NCBI GenBank assembly: GCA_051294375.1
Contig: CM119265.1
Span: 26,289,472-26,353,471 of the forward strand
Direction of reading: 5' to 3'
Length of the DNA stretch: 64,000 nucleotides
Source: Paraspadella gotoi
Taxonomy: Eukaryota; Chaetognatha
In this document: piece by piece, positions 23,871 to 35,343 of the stretch
How positions within the stretch are numbered: position 1 is the first letter of the stretch
How the letters are laid out: each line of letters begins with the position of its first letter
Notes under the pieces: generated by a model
The model's input: only the letters and a program-made list of their open reading frames with translations
The model's database searches: none
Told to the model about the DNA's origin: nothing
Position numbers and translations under genes: made by a program

Positions 23871-25641
23871 TAAAAAATCTTAAATCGTGTGAAACCTGTG
23901 AAAAAACCTGTGAAACCCAGGCTCCGGAGGTTTTTACCAATTTCTCTTTGAAGTTTTGACTTTAAAATGACTCGAGTGAAAAAACGAATCGTTAACAAAC
24001 AAATGATTTTTAATAAATAATGTAAAAATTCAAAGGTAAAAGACTAGCTGGCCAATATGTTAATCCTTATTAAAAGACACGATTCCATCAAAATACTTCA
24101 GTTTTCTTCGGTTTAATTCCACGGTCGAACATTAAAAATTTAGAGAACCTTTATAATTGTTTAATACCAGAATTATCTTTTACCAAAGTAAATTTTTTTA
24201 TATAAATTGAATTATATATGTTCCTCGAATTTTGTTCATTACCTTAAAATCACACCATTGTTATTTCTTTTCTCCGATTTTGAAGTAAAAGTTTACGACC
24301 TTTCCTCCCATTTTTACCTTTCCTCATTGCATTTCCCCCTTTCTGCTCTATTTCTCTTCTCCCTCATCTTTTCAAACCTCACCTTATTCTTCCCTACCTT
24401 CAGCAAATCAAAACCAAACGGGGAGATTAATACCTAACCAACTTTTATGATCACTTCATCGCTAAAATGTTTAACGAGCTGGAATTTTCAAAATTTGGCG
24501 CCTTCCGAAATCATTCCTTATTTTTTCGTTGAATCACTACCGTCTCCCCTTCCCATTACAAAGAATTACGTTCGATAATGCGGTTTCAAAATTTGAAAAT
24601 AGAGACATAAATTGTCAAGATACAGTTGTTAAGACCGTGCATTAATACTATTAATAAGTCCTTTTCCCTCGAGATGCTGAATTTGATACCTGGATGTTTC
24701 AACATAGAAATCTAACACGAGTCTGTATCGACGCGTTGTCATCGTCGCGACGCTCAATGTATTCACGATTGACCAATTTAAGCTATTTTTTTGTTAAAGC
24801 AAAGATCATTAAACAGTAAATAAAATAGGCAAAATAAAGCAGAAAAAAGGCAAATACCTAGAGCAATGAATGGGAATAAATCAAAATCATTTTTATAATG
24901 ATCAAGGAACAGATAAAGGAAAATGAGAGGCCCTGTGGCAGTCATTATAATATAATAATGAATAATAATAATAAATAATAATGAATATACATGAATAATA
25001 AAATAATAATATAAAATAAAAATAATAAAAAATAATAATATGACATCAATTAGATATAATTATACATAATAAATAATAAAAATAATAATAATTATAATCA
25101 ATTATAATAATAATATAATAAATAATAAAAAAATATATAAGTATAATAATATATATAATATATAAAATAATATAATAAATATATGAAAAATGAAGTATAA
25201 GATAACTGCAAAAACCTGATCTTTCGGCTATGGCACGCAAGAATGGACATATTTTCGTTATCGGACATTGAAATAGAAAGTCCAGAAAATTGACTTATAT
25301 CTCGAATTTGTATTTTTTTCTTCTTTCGGCGCGAAATTCATCAAAGAAAAAAGTTTGTTTACGATTGTTTTTTCTTTCCTTCGACTGCATCGAGCTGGGG
25401 ACACTGTGTTTACAGTTCCAGGGAATCGAAGTCGTTTCCTTTTATTTTTCCATTTACTCGGTTCTGGCGGCCAAAAAAAAGGAGATCCGTCGCGCCGCGC
25501 GCCGGTGAAAAAATATTTATCTGATATCATTAACACCAAAAAGTTTGATTGAGGAGAAAGGAAAGAGAGAGGATAAGTGTAAGTAAAAATAGCGGTAAGG
25601 GAGAGAGAGTAGCGAGGTGGAAATACTTAAAACTGAGAGAG

Positions 25642-25691
<50 letters not shown>

Positions 25692-26973
25692 ATTTTATAA
25701 GCTAAGTTATTAATAAAGAAACCCTGATATTGCAAATATTTTTTTAAATTCCATTTTAATAGACGTAAACGTCTGATGTAAATTTGTATTTCTATCGATA
25801 AATTTAAATTTAAACTTTGTTTTTCTCTTCAAAGAAAAAACATTGTTGACACTGTTTTAACTTGCTGAGTTAAACGTATTTTCTTTTCTTTCAGAACATT
25901 TTTTTTTAACCAACTCGAAGGAAGAAAAGATAAGCTGCTGGGGAAATGGGACTGATCTCTCTTCTTGATACTCAGTCTTCTTTGCAGTTATATCTTTTTA
26001 TTTGTTACACTGGAACATAATTGTCCTTGAGATAGGAGCAAAAGACCTGACCGAAAGTAGCCGTCAGAAAATAAACAAAACGAAAAAATGAGACAGAGAG
26101 TTTTTTTTAAGATGATACAAAAAGACGCCCTACAATTTGTAAAAAGTAAAAAAAATGAGATTAGAACTAAAAAAAAAAGGAGAGGCGTGAGAATGTCGGC
26201 TCTTTTTTTTAAAAAGCACCCCACTTTTCGTTCCGTAAGGCCCCAAACTTAAATTTACAAAAAAAACTTTGACATATAATAGTATTTGGATAATATAAAA
26301 TAGCATCCAGCGTTTTAACGTATAAGATAAATCCTTTTTTTTATTTTCATGATCTTTAATAATATTAAACAATATTTAGTTGTAAACCTGTTCGCCTTAA
26401 TAAGCATATAGTCTATTACCAAACCTAAAACCAATAAACTAACCATATCCCCAAAACCCTAATTCTAACCCGAACCTTATATTAGCCCTAATCCCAACTT
26501 AAACCTTACAACGAATCACCTTACCCTAATTCCTAATCCCAATCCCTAACTTAATCATAATTAAGGGATAATTCGGCCGCTTTGGGAAAATAAGGCCGAA
26601 ATTTTGGGGGGCAAAAAAATTTTCCGGGGGGGCTTTGGCCCCCCACTCAACGCCGCCGTTCGCCGCCGGCGTGAGCGCGCGCACTTCCGCCACCGTCTCC
26701 ACGCCCTCTGCCGCACCCACGATTTCTTTCATTCGTTCAACCTTTCTCTTCTCCTTTCTGGGTCGATAATCCTTTAACCTCATCACACATTTTTTCACTC
26801 TTTCTTTTCTTTTACTAATAATTTTAATACTACTTATTCTTCAAAGGCATGTTTAAGCTTTCAACATTTTTTTTATCTATTCACATTAACTAGTCACACA
26901 ATCTCAAGCCTTCATAATCTTCTTTCCTCCTTCATCCCATTCTCTTTTCTTAAGCTTTTCCTATACTTTTTTT

Positions 26974-27047
<74 letters not shown>

Positions 27048-27442
27048 CTCCGCATCTCATATCGTTTCGCCAGTGCGGCGGTCATTTGTCTCCGCCTCGC
27101 TCAAAGGTAGCCAACGATTATTTTCCACCTTTCCCCGCGCATCTTCCGTTGACGTTCTAATTGCAAAAAACTATATTTCTCACTCCTCGTTACAATAAAA
27201 ATAAAACATTGAAAAAAAAAACACATAAATAACTAACTCTCACAGTATTTTCACTAGTATATTAAAAGTACGCTTTATTATAAAATGAGAAGTAAACCCT
27301 TTTTTTTTCTTCCTCAAAATCACCAACGCTGTCAACAGTTCAAGGAATAAAAACCAGATCAGTCTTCATTCGCGCGACTTAAAAACCTAAAGCGCTACGC
27401 TCTGCGGGCTTAGGTTGGCGCCCTCTCTCTCTCTCTCCTCTC

Positions 27443-27492
<50 letters not shown>

Positions 27493-28074
27493 CTCTCTCT
27501 CCTCTCTCATTTCCTCTCCATTCTCTGAAGACGTCGCCTCTCGCTCTCGTGATTTACGGTTCTCTTAATTCAACGGCCTCTGCTTTCGACTCGCGGCTTC
27601 CGCACGATAAATTCCTTGTATATTAATGAGGAGGAGGGGCGGAGGAGGGCAGCTAGGAGGAAGAGGGCGACAACGACGACGACGACTGACCTGGCAAACA
27701 ACGAAGTCAACAAGGATCGTCGAACAACAAAAAAACAGTAATTTAGCCCCTATTACCATGATCCATAGAGAATATTCGGCAACAATTTTTTCTTGAAAGT
27801 TTCACATTAATGTTCCTAATATATATAACTATTAGCAACTTTAATATCTCTATTTCTATTCTTTTATTAATACTTAATACAATTGTCAACTATATTCCCT
27901 AATCTATTTATTCTTTTAACCATATCCGATAATCTTTGATTAACAAAATCCCCTAATCTAATCCCTACCTTGATCCCTATTCTAATCTTAATCCTTAACT
28001 TTTAACCTAATCTTGAAAACTTTAAATAAATTAATGAAATAAAAATATACATATAGTATAAATAACATAATTAC
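23870..28074 (-). repeat. repeat X, copy B (inverted relative to copy A)
   Basis: Reverse complement of 15506-19774 over its whole length, with frequent single-base differences. Here the distal part (23885-24645) is continuous with the proximal part, and the proximal end is followed by a complete SINE. This gives the uninterrupted arrangement that copy A lacks. Confidence 0.92.
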
Positions 28075-28338
28075 TAGTCATGGATAAGGCGCTCCGTGGG
28101 CTGAAGATGACTGTCCGTAATGCGGCGACGACATAACCTACTTTCTATAACCCCCTCTAAGCAACCAATAGAGGCGGGGTAACCTGGGCTTGGAACCAGG
28201 CTTGAGGGTTTGCCATGACCCCAAGGCGGCTTACGGCCGTCCACATCCTTTTCCCGCAGAGAAGGTACCGGGATTGAACCGGTATTCCTAATGGTCACCG
28301 AGCTGATAGACGTCTTACTCAATGAGCCACCGGGTTAC
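28075..28338 (-). repeat. complete tRNA-derived SINE
   Basis: Read on the minus strand, it starts with a tRNA-related head: A-box-like tggctcattgagt near 28317-28329 and B-box ggttcaatccc at 28270-28280. The spacing suits an RNA polymerase III internal promoter. A GC-rich body of about 185 bp follows (ggtaccttctctgcggg, cttggggtcatggcaaaccc). The AT-rich 3' flank lies toward 28070. The family name cannot be given from sequence alone. Confidence 0.8.
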
Positions 28339-29841
28339 AACAGTAAAATGTCTCCTTCTAGGAGGGATGAAGCCTAGGCAATAACTACGTCAAATATAAA
28401 ATTTATAAAATATAGTAAACAAAGTATATAACTTTGTCAGTTTCATAATTCTACATTGTAAATTTAAACGTGAAATACGGCATTTTTGCAAAATATGTCC
28501 TAAAAATTGACGACTGATCTTTGACCAGGTAAGTTTTAAGGGCAAGGTCAAATCATGCGGGATCGGAACGATTTCGTTAATCAAGGAGGTCAACTTGGGT
28601 CATATGGTCCAAACGAGTTTTTTATGGTTTCAGTATAGTGGGTTAATATTCCTTGCATGTGGTTTACTCTCTGGGTAAGGTGTTCCAAGTTGATCCGAAC
28701 GTGTCGGGACATTGCCGAGTCATTTCGAATCATGTAAAAGAAACATGGAGAGACATGACGGTTAAGGTCGCGGGCGGTCGGTCTATATGGTTTTTTAAAT
28801 TTGTTTTTTTAAAATAGAGAAATAAAATTGTTTGCATTTAAGAGGCATGGGTTTTGGTTGAGAAATTAGTAATTAATACTAAGTATAAAAGGGATTAACT
28901 AAAAAACAAGTTCTTTTTTTTTCTATCTTATTTTTACTTTAAATGAAAGTCTTCATAAAAAAAATTTAATTTTACAAAAATTGTTATGGATTTTTAAATT
29001 TTCTTCTGAGAGTTTGTGATTGTTAGGTTTCACATTGAAGTTCTGTGACACTTGGAAAAAAGACAGAATTATATTATCTGCAATTATTAATAATTTAATT
29101 TTAAAATGTAGTAATATTAGCGTAATAATTAAACTCGTGGCTGGAAAGAAAATAACAAAGCTCACGGAGTGACTAGGCAAGAAAAGTTCTGCGAGGAAAA
29201 AAGGCGAAAGTGGAAAGGAAAGAGAGAGAGAGAGAGAGAGAGACAGTGAAAAAAGAGATAAAATTAAAACCCAAGGAGCCAGAGTTCAGCAAAGAGAGAA
29301 TCATAACTTAACGCTGTTTTCCTCGTCGCCTCCACCCATAACAGACAAAAAAAAAAGAAAAAGAAAAGAAACAAAAGATAAAGAAAAGAAACAAAAACAA
29401 AAAGAAAAAAAAGAAACAAAAGGAAAAAAGAAGAAAAGAAACAAAAGGAAAAACAAAAGAAATAAAGGAAAAAATAATAAAAAAAACAAAAAAAAGAAAC
29501 AAAAGAAAAATAAAAGTAACAAAGAAAAAGGAAAAATAAATAAAGAGAAAAGAAACAAAAAGAAAAAAAAAAAAAAAGGAAAAAAAAAGAAACAAAAATT
29601 AAAAAAAAGAAAAAGTGAAGAAAGAAAAAGATAAAAAAAGAACAAAAAAGTAAAAAAAAGAAAGAAACAAAAAGAAAATAGCAACAAAAAGAAAAAAAAC
29701 TAAAAAAGTTACAGATTTGTTTAAAAAAAAATTAAAAACTTTAATCTTTTTTTTCACTTTCTTTATTTTCAAATTCGCTGGCGAACAACGAAAATTGATT
29801 GATGAAAGTAGCGCGACCGAGCGAAAAGTTAGATCTCTCTC

Positions 29842-29896
<55 letters not shown>

Positions 29897-30082
29897 CTCT
29901 CTCTCTCTCTCTCTTCATTAGCAAAAGAGGAGTAGAGAAGAGAAAGAAAGATGGTGAAAAAGAAGCAATGAACGTAATAAGACAAATAATAACAGAAGAA
30001 TAAATGTCAACACAAACTAGATCTTTTTATAAATGGTGGACCAAAAAAAGGAACAACTCTCTCTCTCTCTCTCTTCTCTCTC

Positions 30083-30120
<38 letters not shown>

Positions 30121-30853
30121 TCTCTTCTCCTCTCTCTCTCTCTCATCTCTCTCTTTCTGTCTGACCCTCGAGGTCGAAAATGACCTCTGACCAAGAGATC
30201 TAGATCGTTAGGTATCTTATGTGAGAAAAAAAATAGCGAGTTTTGTGTGGCTCGTTTTTTGAGTAAATGTGAATCAAACGCGCGGACTTGAAGAAATAAG
30301 AATTGTGATTAGGAAAACGACCGAGTTTATGAAACGAAAAAGAGGAGAAAAGAAAAAAAAAGAAGGGAAAAGGAAATGGAGAGAAAGGAAAAAAAAGAGA
30401 GGAAAAAAAAAAGGGATTAAAGATTCAAGAAGGGAAATAAAGAGGAAGAAGAGACGAAAAAGGATTTCGTGAAGAAACCAAAAAAATGGAGACGAAGGCG
30501 GAAATATTTTTCTCTCTTGACTTTTACAATTTGAAATGGAGGACATTGGAAAAGGAGGAAAGTAAAGAAAAAAAAGGAGGAAAGAAAAAGAAAAAAGGAG
30601 GAAAGAAAAGAAAAAAGAAGGTAAGTAAAGAAAAAAAGAGGAAAGTAAAGAAAAAAGGAGACAAGTAAGAAAATGGAGAAAAGTACAGAAAAAGGAGGAA
30701 AGTAAAAAATATAAGAAGGAAAGAAAGAAAAGGAGAAAAGAAAAGAAGTAAAGAAATTTAAAGAAAAAAAAGAAAGAAGAGGATCAGTTTAAACAGAGAG
30801 AAAGTGAGAAAGAATGAAAGAATGCAAAGAAAGAAAAGAAGAAAGACAAGAAA

Positions 30854-30890
<37 letters not shown>

Positions 30891-31027
30891 AAAAAGAAAG
30901 AAGGAAAAAGAACTAAATAGGAAGGCTAGAAAGGGAAGAAGAAAAAATTAAAAACTACGTTACGAAATTGCTATTCCACGTGTGCATTAGGAAGAGAAGA
31001 AATTTGGAGAAAACCAGCTTAAGTGAT

Positions 31028-31093
<66 letters not shown>

Positions 31094-31819
31094 CTCGCCT
31101 TGATTTTCTCAAAAGATAATGGAAACTTTAGGCCAAGTTGGAACATTTCGTCCCACAAGGAGATCAATTTTAGATAAGGGAATTGACATTTTCTTTTCGA
31201 GAGGGGGGGGGGCGTAGGGGGGGGACGAATTTTATGAAAGAGACGAGAAAAAGATTGAGAGGCGGATTTAATGGCTTCAGTCGAGATAGTAAATGGTAAT
31301 TGTAAATTGTAAAGGGAGCGAAGGAGCATCGACGGAATTTGAGGAAATAAATCCTTAATAAATCTGAATAAATCCCTTGAGCGAGTCGAGGAGATTCGAA
31401 AGTGATTTACTTTGGGTAATACTTTTTGAAAGAGTATTTTTTTTTTTGGTTTAATTTAGTTGAAAATATTTTCTTATCGTCAGGTTAATATGGAAGGCCT
31501 AAAACGACCTTAGCCAGTCTTAAGGCTGGTGCAATAAGCTTATTTATTAAATGAATAAAATAATTTTATATTACAGGTACCGTTTCATATTTTTTTTTGT
31601 TATTCAAGATTTCAGACGTTAACTCACGAAAATTTCAACATTGCCAAAAAAGAGACACACTAAGATGTTGAAATATGAAAAATCATCTTAACTTAAAACT
31701 AAAATCTTAAATACTTTGGCCTCACAGCTGCTCGACTTTTTCCCGGCGAAGCAGGAGAGTGTTACAACGGAGCCGCGAAAGCAAGCGCCGACGCTGCAGC
31801 GAAAGGGGTGTTTTCTCTT

Positions 31820-31830
<11 letters not shown>
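28339..31830 (+). repeat. repeat Y, copy 2
   Basis: Direct repeat of 20346-23870 with the same order of landmarks and microsatellites: (GA)n at 29220-29243, (CT)n at 29836-29910 and 30058-30150, (GAAA)n near 30855-30890, (GA)n at 31032-31089. It ends in a (CT)n tract at about 31815-31925 and then a short AT-rich stretch before the gap. Confidence 0.9.
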
Positions 31831-31881
<51 letters not shown>

Positions 31882-32020
31882 CTCTCTCTCTCTCTCCTCT
31901 CTCTCTTCTCCTCTCTTCTCTCTCTCACTCACTCACTCTAGTTCAGCAAAACTCGATTAAATTATTCATTAAATTAATCGATATCTAGTTGATAACATTG
32001 TTTCGCAATATTGACTCGCT

Positions 32021-32045
32021 NNNNNNNNNNNNNNNNNNNNNNNNN
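32021..32045. other. assembly gap (25 N)
   Basis: Fixed 25-base N run just upstream of CLCN6 exon 1. Confidence 1.
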
Positions 32046-32061
32046 TTTTTTTTTCTTTAAG

Positions 32062-32101
32062 ATGTCTACAGTAGAAACTCATAACGAGTCGAATGTTTCT
32101 A

Positions 32102-32133
<32 letters not shown>

Positions 32134-33305
32134 AAACAAGATGACATCCATCCGACGACTGTCGATGACGATGGCTTCGAAAACCAAAACGAAGATGGCA
32201 ACGACTCCAGCAACTTCCCCATCAATGGCTCCAGCGATTACCCCATCAACGACTCCAGCAACAGCCCCATCAACGACGAGGACAACAACAAATATCAAAA
32301 TCACCCTAAGCAAGAATCACCTCCTGATTATATGAATAGAGAAACCGACTCGTCAACCCGAGACGCAGAGAGATCGGGCGCCAAAGAATCTACAGGCGTC
32401 TTAACTTCATCAGGCGCGTCCGAATCACCAGGCGATGGAATCGTTTCGCCTTCGACGGACGACGATTTGACTGAAGCCCTCGATCCGATGTCGAATTCCG
32501 ACTTAGCAGCGTCTAAAACTTTAACTCCTTCCGCTTCCGTTCCGTCAGTTCCTGACACATCCGCTTCTGTTCCATCCGCTTCCGTTCCGTCAGTTCCTGA
32601 CACATCCGTTTCTGTTCCATCCGCTTCCATCCCGTCCGCATCAACCCCATCCGCTGTTGACAAAGACGCTTCTGTCCCGCCCACCCCTATTCCGTCCGCT
32701 TCCCTCCCGTCCGCTTCCCTCCCGTCCGCTTCCGTTCCGTCCGCTTCCGTTCCGTCCGCTTCTGAGCCATCAGAAGACGGCCTCGCGGCAATGGACGCGA
32801 TTTCCGCGAAACGACCAAACGCCGGTGTTGCATCTCCTTCCACCCACATTTCCCAATGGAAGGTTTCATCTTCCCCATCAAAATTAGTCTCTCCACCAAC
32901 TACAGCATCTCAGTCTTCAACATCATCAATTCCNNNNNNNNNNNNNNNNNNNNNNNNNNNNNNNNNNNNNNNNNNNNNNNNNNNNNNNNNNNNNNNNNNN
33001 NNNNNNNNNNNNNNNNNNNNNNNNNNNNCCCCTCCCCACCATCTCCATCACCCCTACCCCATCACCCACCTTCCCGTCCCACCTCCCCGTCCCACCCTTT
33101 CCGCAGCACCTCCCTCGAATCCTTTCGTCAACTGCAGCCGGCGCCGTCGGCGAGCGAATTGCTGCTGCTGGCGACGCTGAAGGACGCCGGGGACGCTGGA
33201 TTGAGCGGCGATGGTGGACGGGCCGCTGCTGGAGCGACGGCGGCGCCGGGGAAGGATTACGAGTCGCTGGATTACGATAGGAATTATAACTCGCCGTACG
33301 AGAAG
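32062..33305 (+). CDS. CLCN6: CLCN6 exon 1: cytosolic N-terminus of ClC-6 chloride/proton exchanger
   Basis: Encodes the cytosolic N-terminus. The end reads GKDYESLDYDRNYNSPYEK, matching the vertebrate ClC-6 segment KDYESLDYDR just before the first membrane helix. The donor is GAGAAG|gttcgt at 33305/33306, in phase 0 with exon 2 (VVENTQK). I chose ATG 32062 (MSTVETH), the first in-frame ATG after the gap. The preceding T-rich tract ending ttctttaag could instead be an acceptor, leaving the true start upstream. Residues about 13-22 are poly-Ser from a TCG repeat, followed by an acidic Asn/Asp-rich part and then tandem SVPSA-type pentapeptides (about 32527-32770). Hydrophobic ELLLLATLKDAG lies near 33155. 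A 95-N gap interrupts it. The tail is much longer than the roughly 45 residues of human ClC-6. The family call is firm. The extreme N-terminus is inference. Confidence 0.85.
32101..32132 (+). repeat. (TCG)n coding poly-Ser
   Basis: Ten consecutive TCG-type triplets inside exon 1 encode a Ser run. Confidence 0.95.
32527..32770 (+). repeat. coding tandem repeat, SVPSA-type units
   Basis: Repeats of 15 bp related to tccgcttccgttccg encode Ser-Val-Pro-Ser-Ala pentads, with insertions such as PDTSASV. The frame stays open through every unit. Confidence 0.92.
32934..33028. other. assembly gap (95 N) inside exon 1
   Basis: The copy at 39034-39599 spans this gap and supplies about 155-160 bases between the same flanks, so the gap is under-sized and can be filled in principle. 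Confidence 1.
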
Positions 33306-33507
33306 GTTCGTACAAGGATCGTACAAGGTTTGTACAGGGGGAATCGGGAGAATAAATGTTTGGCTCTGGGAAAAACATACTTAATGAGAGAGAATCAATG
33401 TTGGTAAGTAACCGACAAAGAGAAAGGGAGCAAAAGAGGTAGTTGAAAAAGAACTGCCTTAATAAATAAATAAATAAATAAATTAAATATATAAATTTAA
33501 AAAAAAA
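33306..33507 (+). other. CLCN6: CLCN6 intron 1, 5' end
   Basis: Starts gttcgtacaagg and becomes AT-rich with an (AAAT)n run. The duplicate at 39600-40020 shows how this intron continues to exon 2. Confidence 0.8.
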
Positions 33508-33532
33508 NNNNNNNNNNNNNNNNNNNNNNNNN
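33508..33532. other. assembly gap (25 N)
   Basis: Fixed 25-base N run at the outer end of the first palindrome arm. Confidence 1.
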
Positions 33533-35282
33533 AGAATAGCCGAGAGAGATATGTACGAGAAGCATCAAAGTGGGTTTAAAGTCAATGGGTTGTTGTGCCC
33601 AACGCAAGGCTGCATGACTGATTGCATTTTAGGCTACACTAGGCGATCTTATCGCATAGCCTGTCGGCCAGGATCTTATCCGCTCGAATAGCGATCGGTG
33701 CGTGGAATCTGTTTCGTAGACTCGACAGAAAGAATCTCGGGGGGCGTAAGAGGGGGAAGGAAGAGGGGAGGGAGGTAGGGGGAGGAAAGAGGGGGGAGGG
33801 AGGAAGAGTGGAGGGGAGGAAGAAGGGGGATGAAGAGGAAGGAGGAAGAGGGGGAGGAAGAGGTGGAGAAAGCGATATACATGAGGGACAAAAAAAAAAA
33901 AAAAGATGAAAAGCGGATAAAAGAGAGAGTTTATTTCATTTCCCCTTTCGTCATTCGTTCACAGCTGGTGAAATCTCGCTGAAACGCTGTGAAACCTAGT
34001 GAAGACCAGGTCCTCCGGAGGGTGTTTTATCACTTATGCTCTTTGAAGTTTTGAACTTTAAATACTGCGAGTGAATAAAACGAATTGTTCAACAAATCAA
34101 GAATGATTTTTTTTTTAAAATATGTAAAATTCAAAAAGGTAAAGAACTAGTGCAATATTGTTAATTCCTTGATTAAGACACGATTCAGTCAAAATACTTC
34201 AGTTTCTCTCGGGTTTAATTCGCACGGTGAAACATTAAAAATTTAGAGAACCCTTGGATAATTGTTTTAATAGCCAGAGAATTTATCTTTTTAACGCAAA
34301 GTAAAATATTTTTTATATTGAAATTTGAAATATATATGTTCCTCGAATTTGTTCATTACCTTAAAATCAGGCACCAATGTATTATTCTTTTTTTCTCCCG
34401 ATTTTGAAGTAAGTTTACGACCTTGTGCCTCCCATTTTTTACCTTTCCTGCATTGGCATTTCCCGCGTTTTTGCTCTATTTCCTCTTTCTTCATGCTTCA
34501 AACTGCACCGTTATTCTTCGCTAATACCTTAGCAAATTCAAAACCAGACGGGAGATTGTAAACTAACCAACTTTTATGATCACCTTTCCATCGTAAAAAA
34601 GTTTAAGCGAGCGGAATTTTCAAAATTTTGGCGCCTCCGAATTCATTCCTTATTTTTTCGTTGAATCATACCGTCTCCGCTTTGTCCCATTTACAAGGAA
34701 TTACGTTCATAATTGCGTGTTCAAAATTTGAAATAGAGACATAAAGTTGTTCAAGGATAAGTTGTTAAGAGCTGCAAGTTAATACTGATTAATGAGTCTT
34801 TTTCCCTCCGAGAATGCCTGGAATTTGTAGCCTGGATTTGTCAAATAGAAATAAAAAGAGTGCTGGTATCGACGCGTTGGTTCATCGTCGCGAGCTAATG
34901 TATTCACGATGACAATTTTAAAGCTATTTTTTTTTGTTAAAGCAGGCTAAAGATCATTAAACAGTAATAAAAATAGGCAAAAAATAAAGGCAGAAAAAAA
35001 AGGGGGGGGCAATTAGAAGCAATGAATGGGATACAATCAAAATCATTTTTATATTGATCCAAGGAACAGATAAAGGAAAATGAGAAGCCATGTGGCAGTC
35101 ATTAATTAATATAATAATAATAATAATAATAGTAATAATAATAATAATAATAATTAATATATATAATAATAATTATAATTAATAAAAAATAATATAATAA
35201 TAATAATAATAATTATAATAATAATACTAATAATAATAGATAATAATAATTATGAATAATTCATAATATATAATAATACATC

Positions 35283-35343
<61 letters not shown>

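Noticed and set aside
28075-28338. Functional tRNA gene
   Set aside because: A- and B-box-like motifs are present, but no clean acceptor stem closes and a non-tRNA body follows directly, so it is a tRNA-derived SINE.
32328-32849. 173-codon minus frame opposite exon 1
   Set aside because: Shadow of the Ser/Pro pentapeptide repeat. The plus strand carries the conserved ClC-6 continuation.
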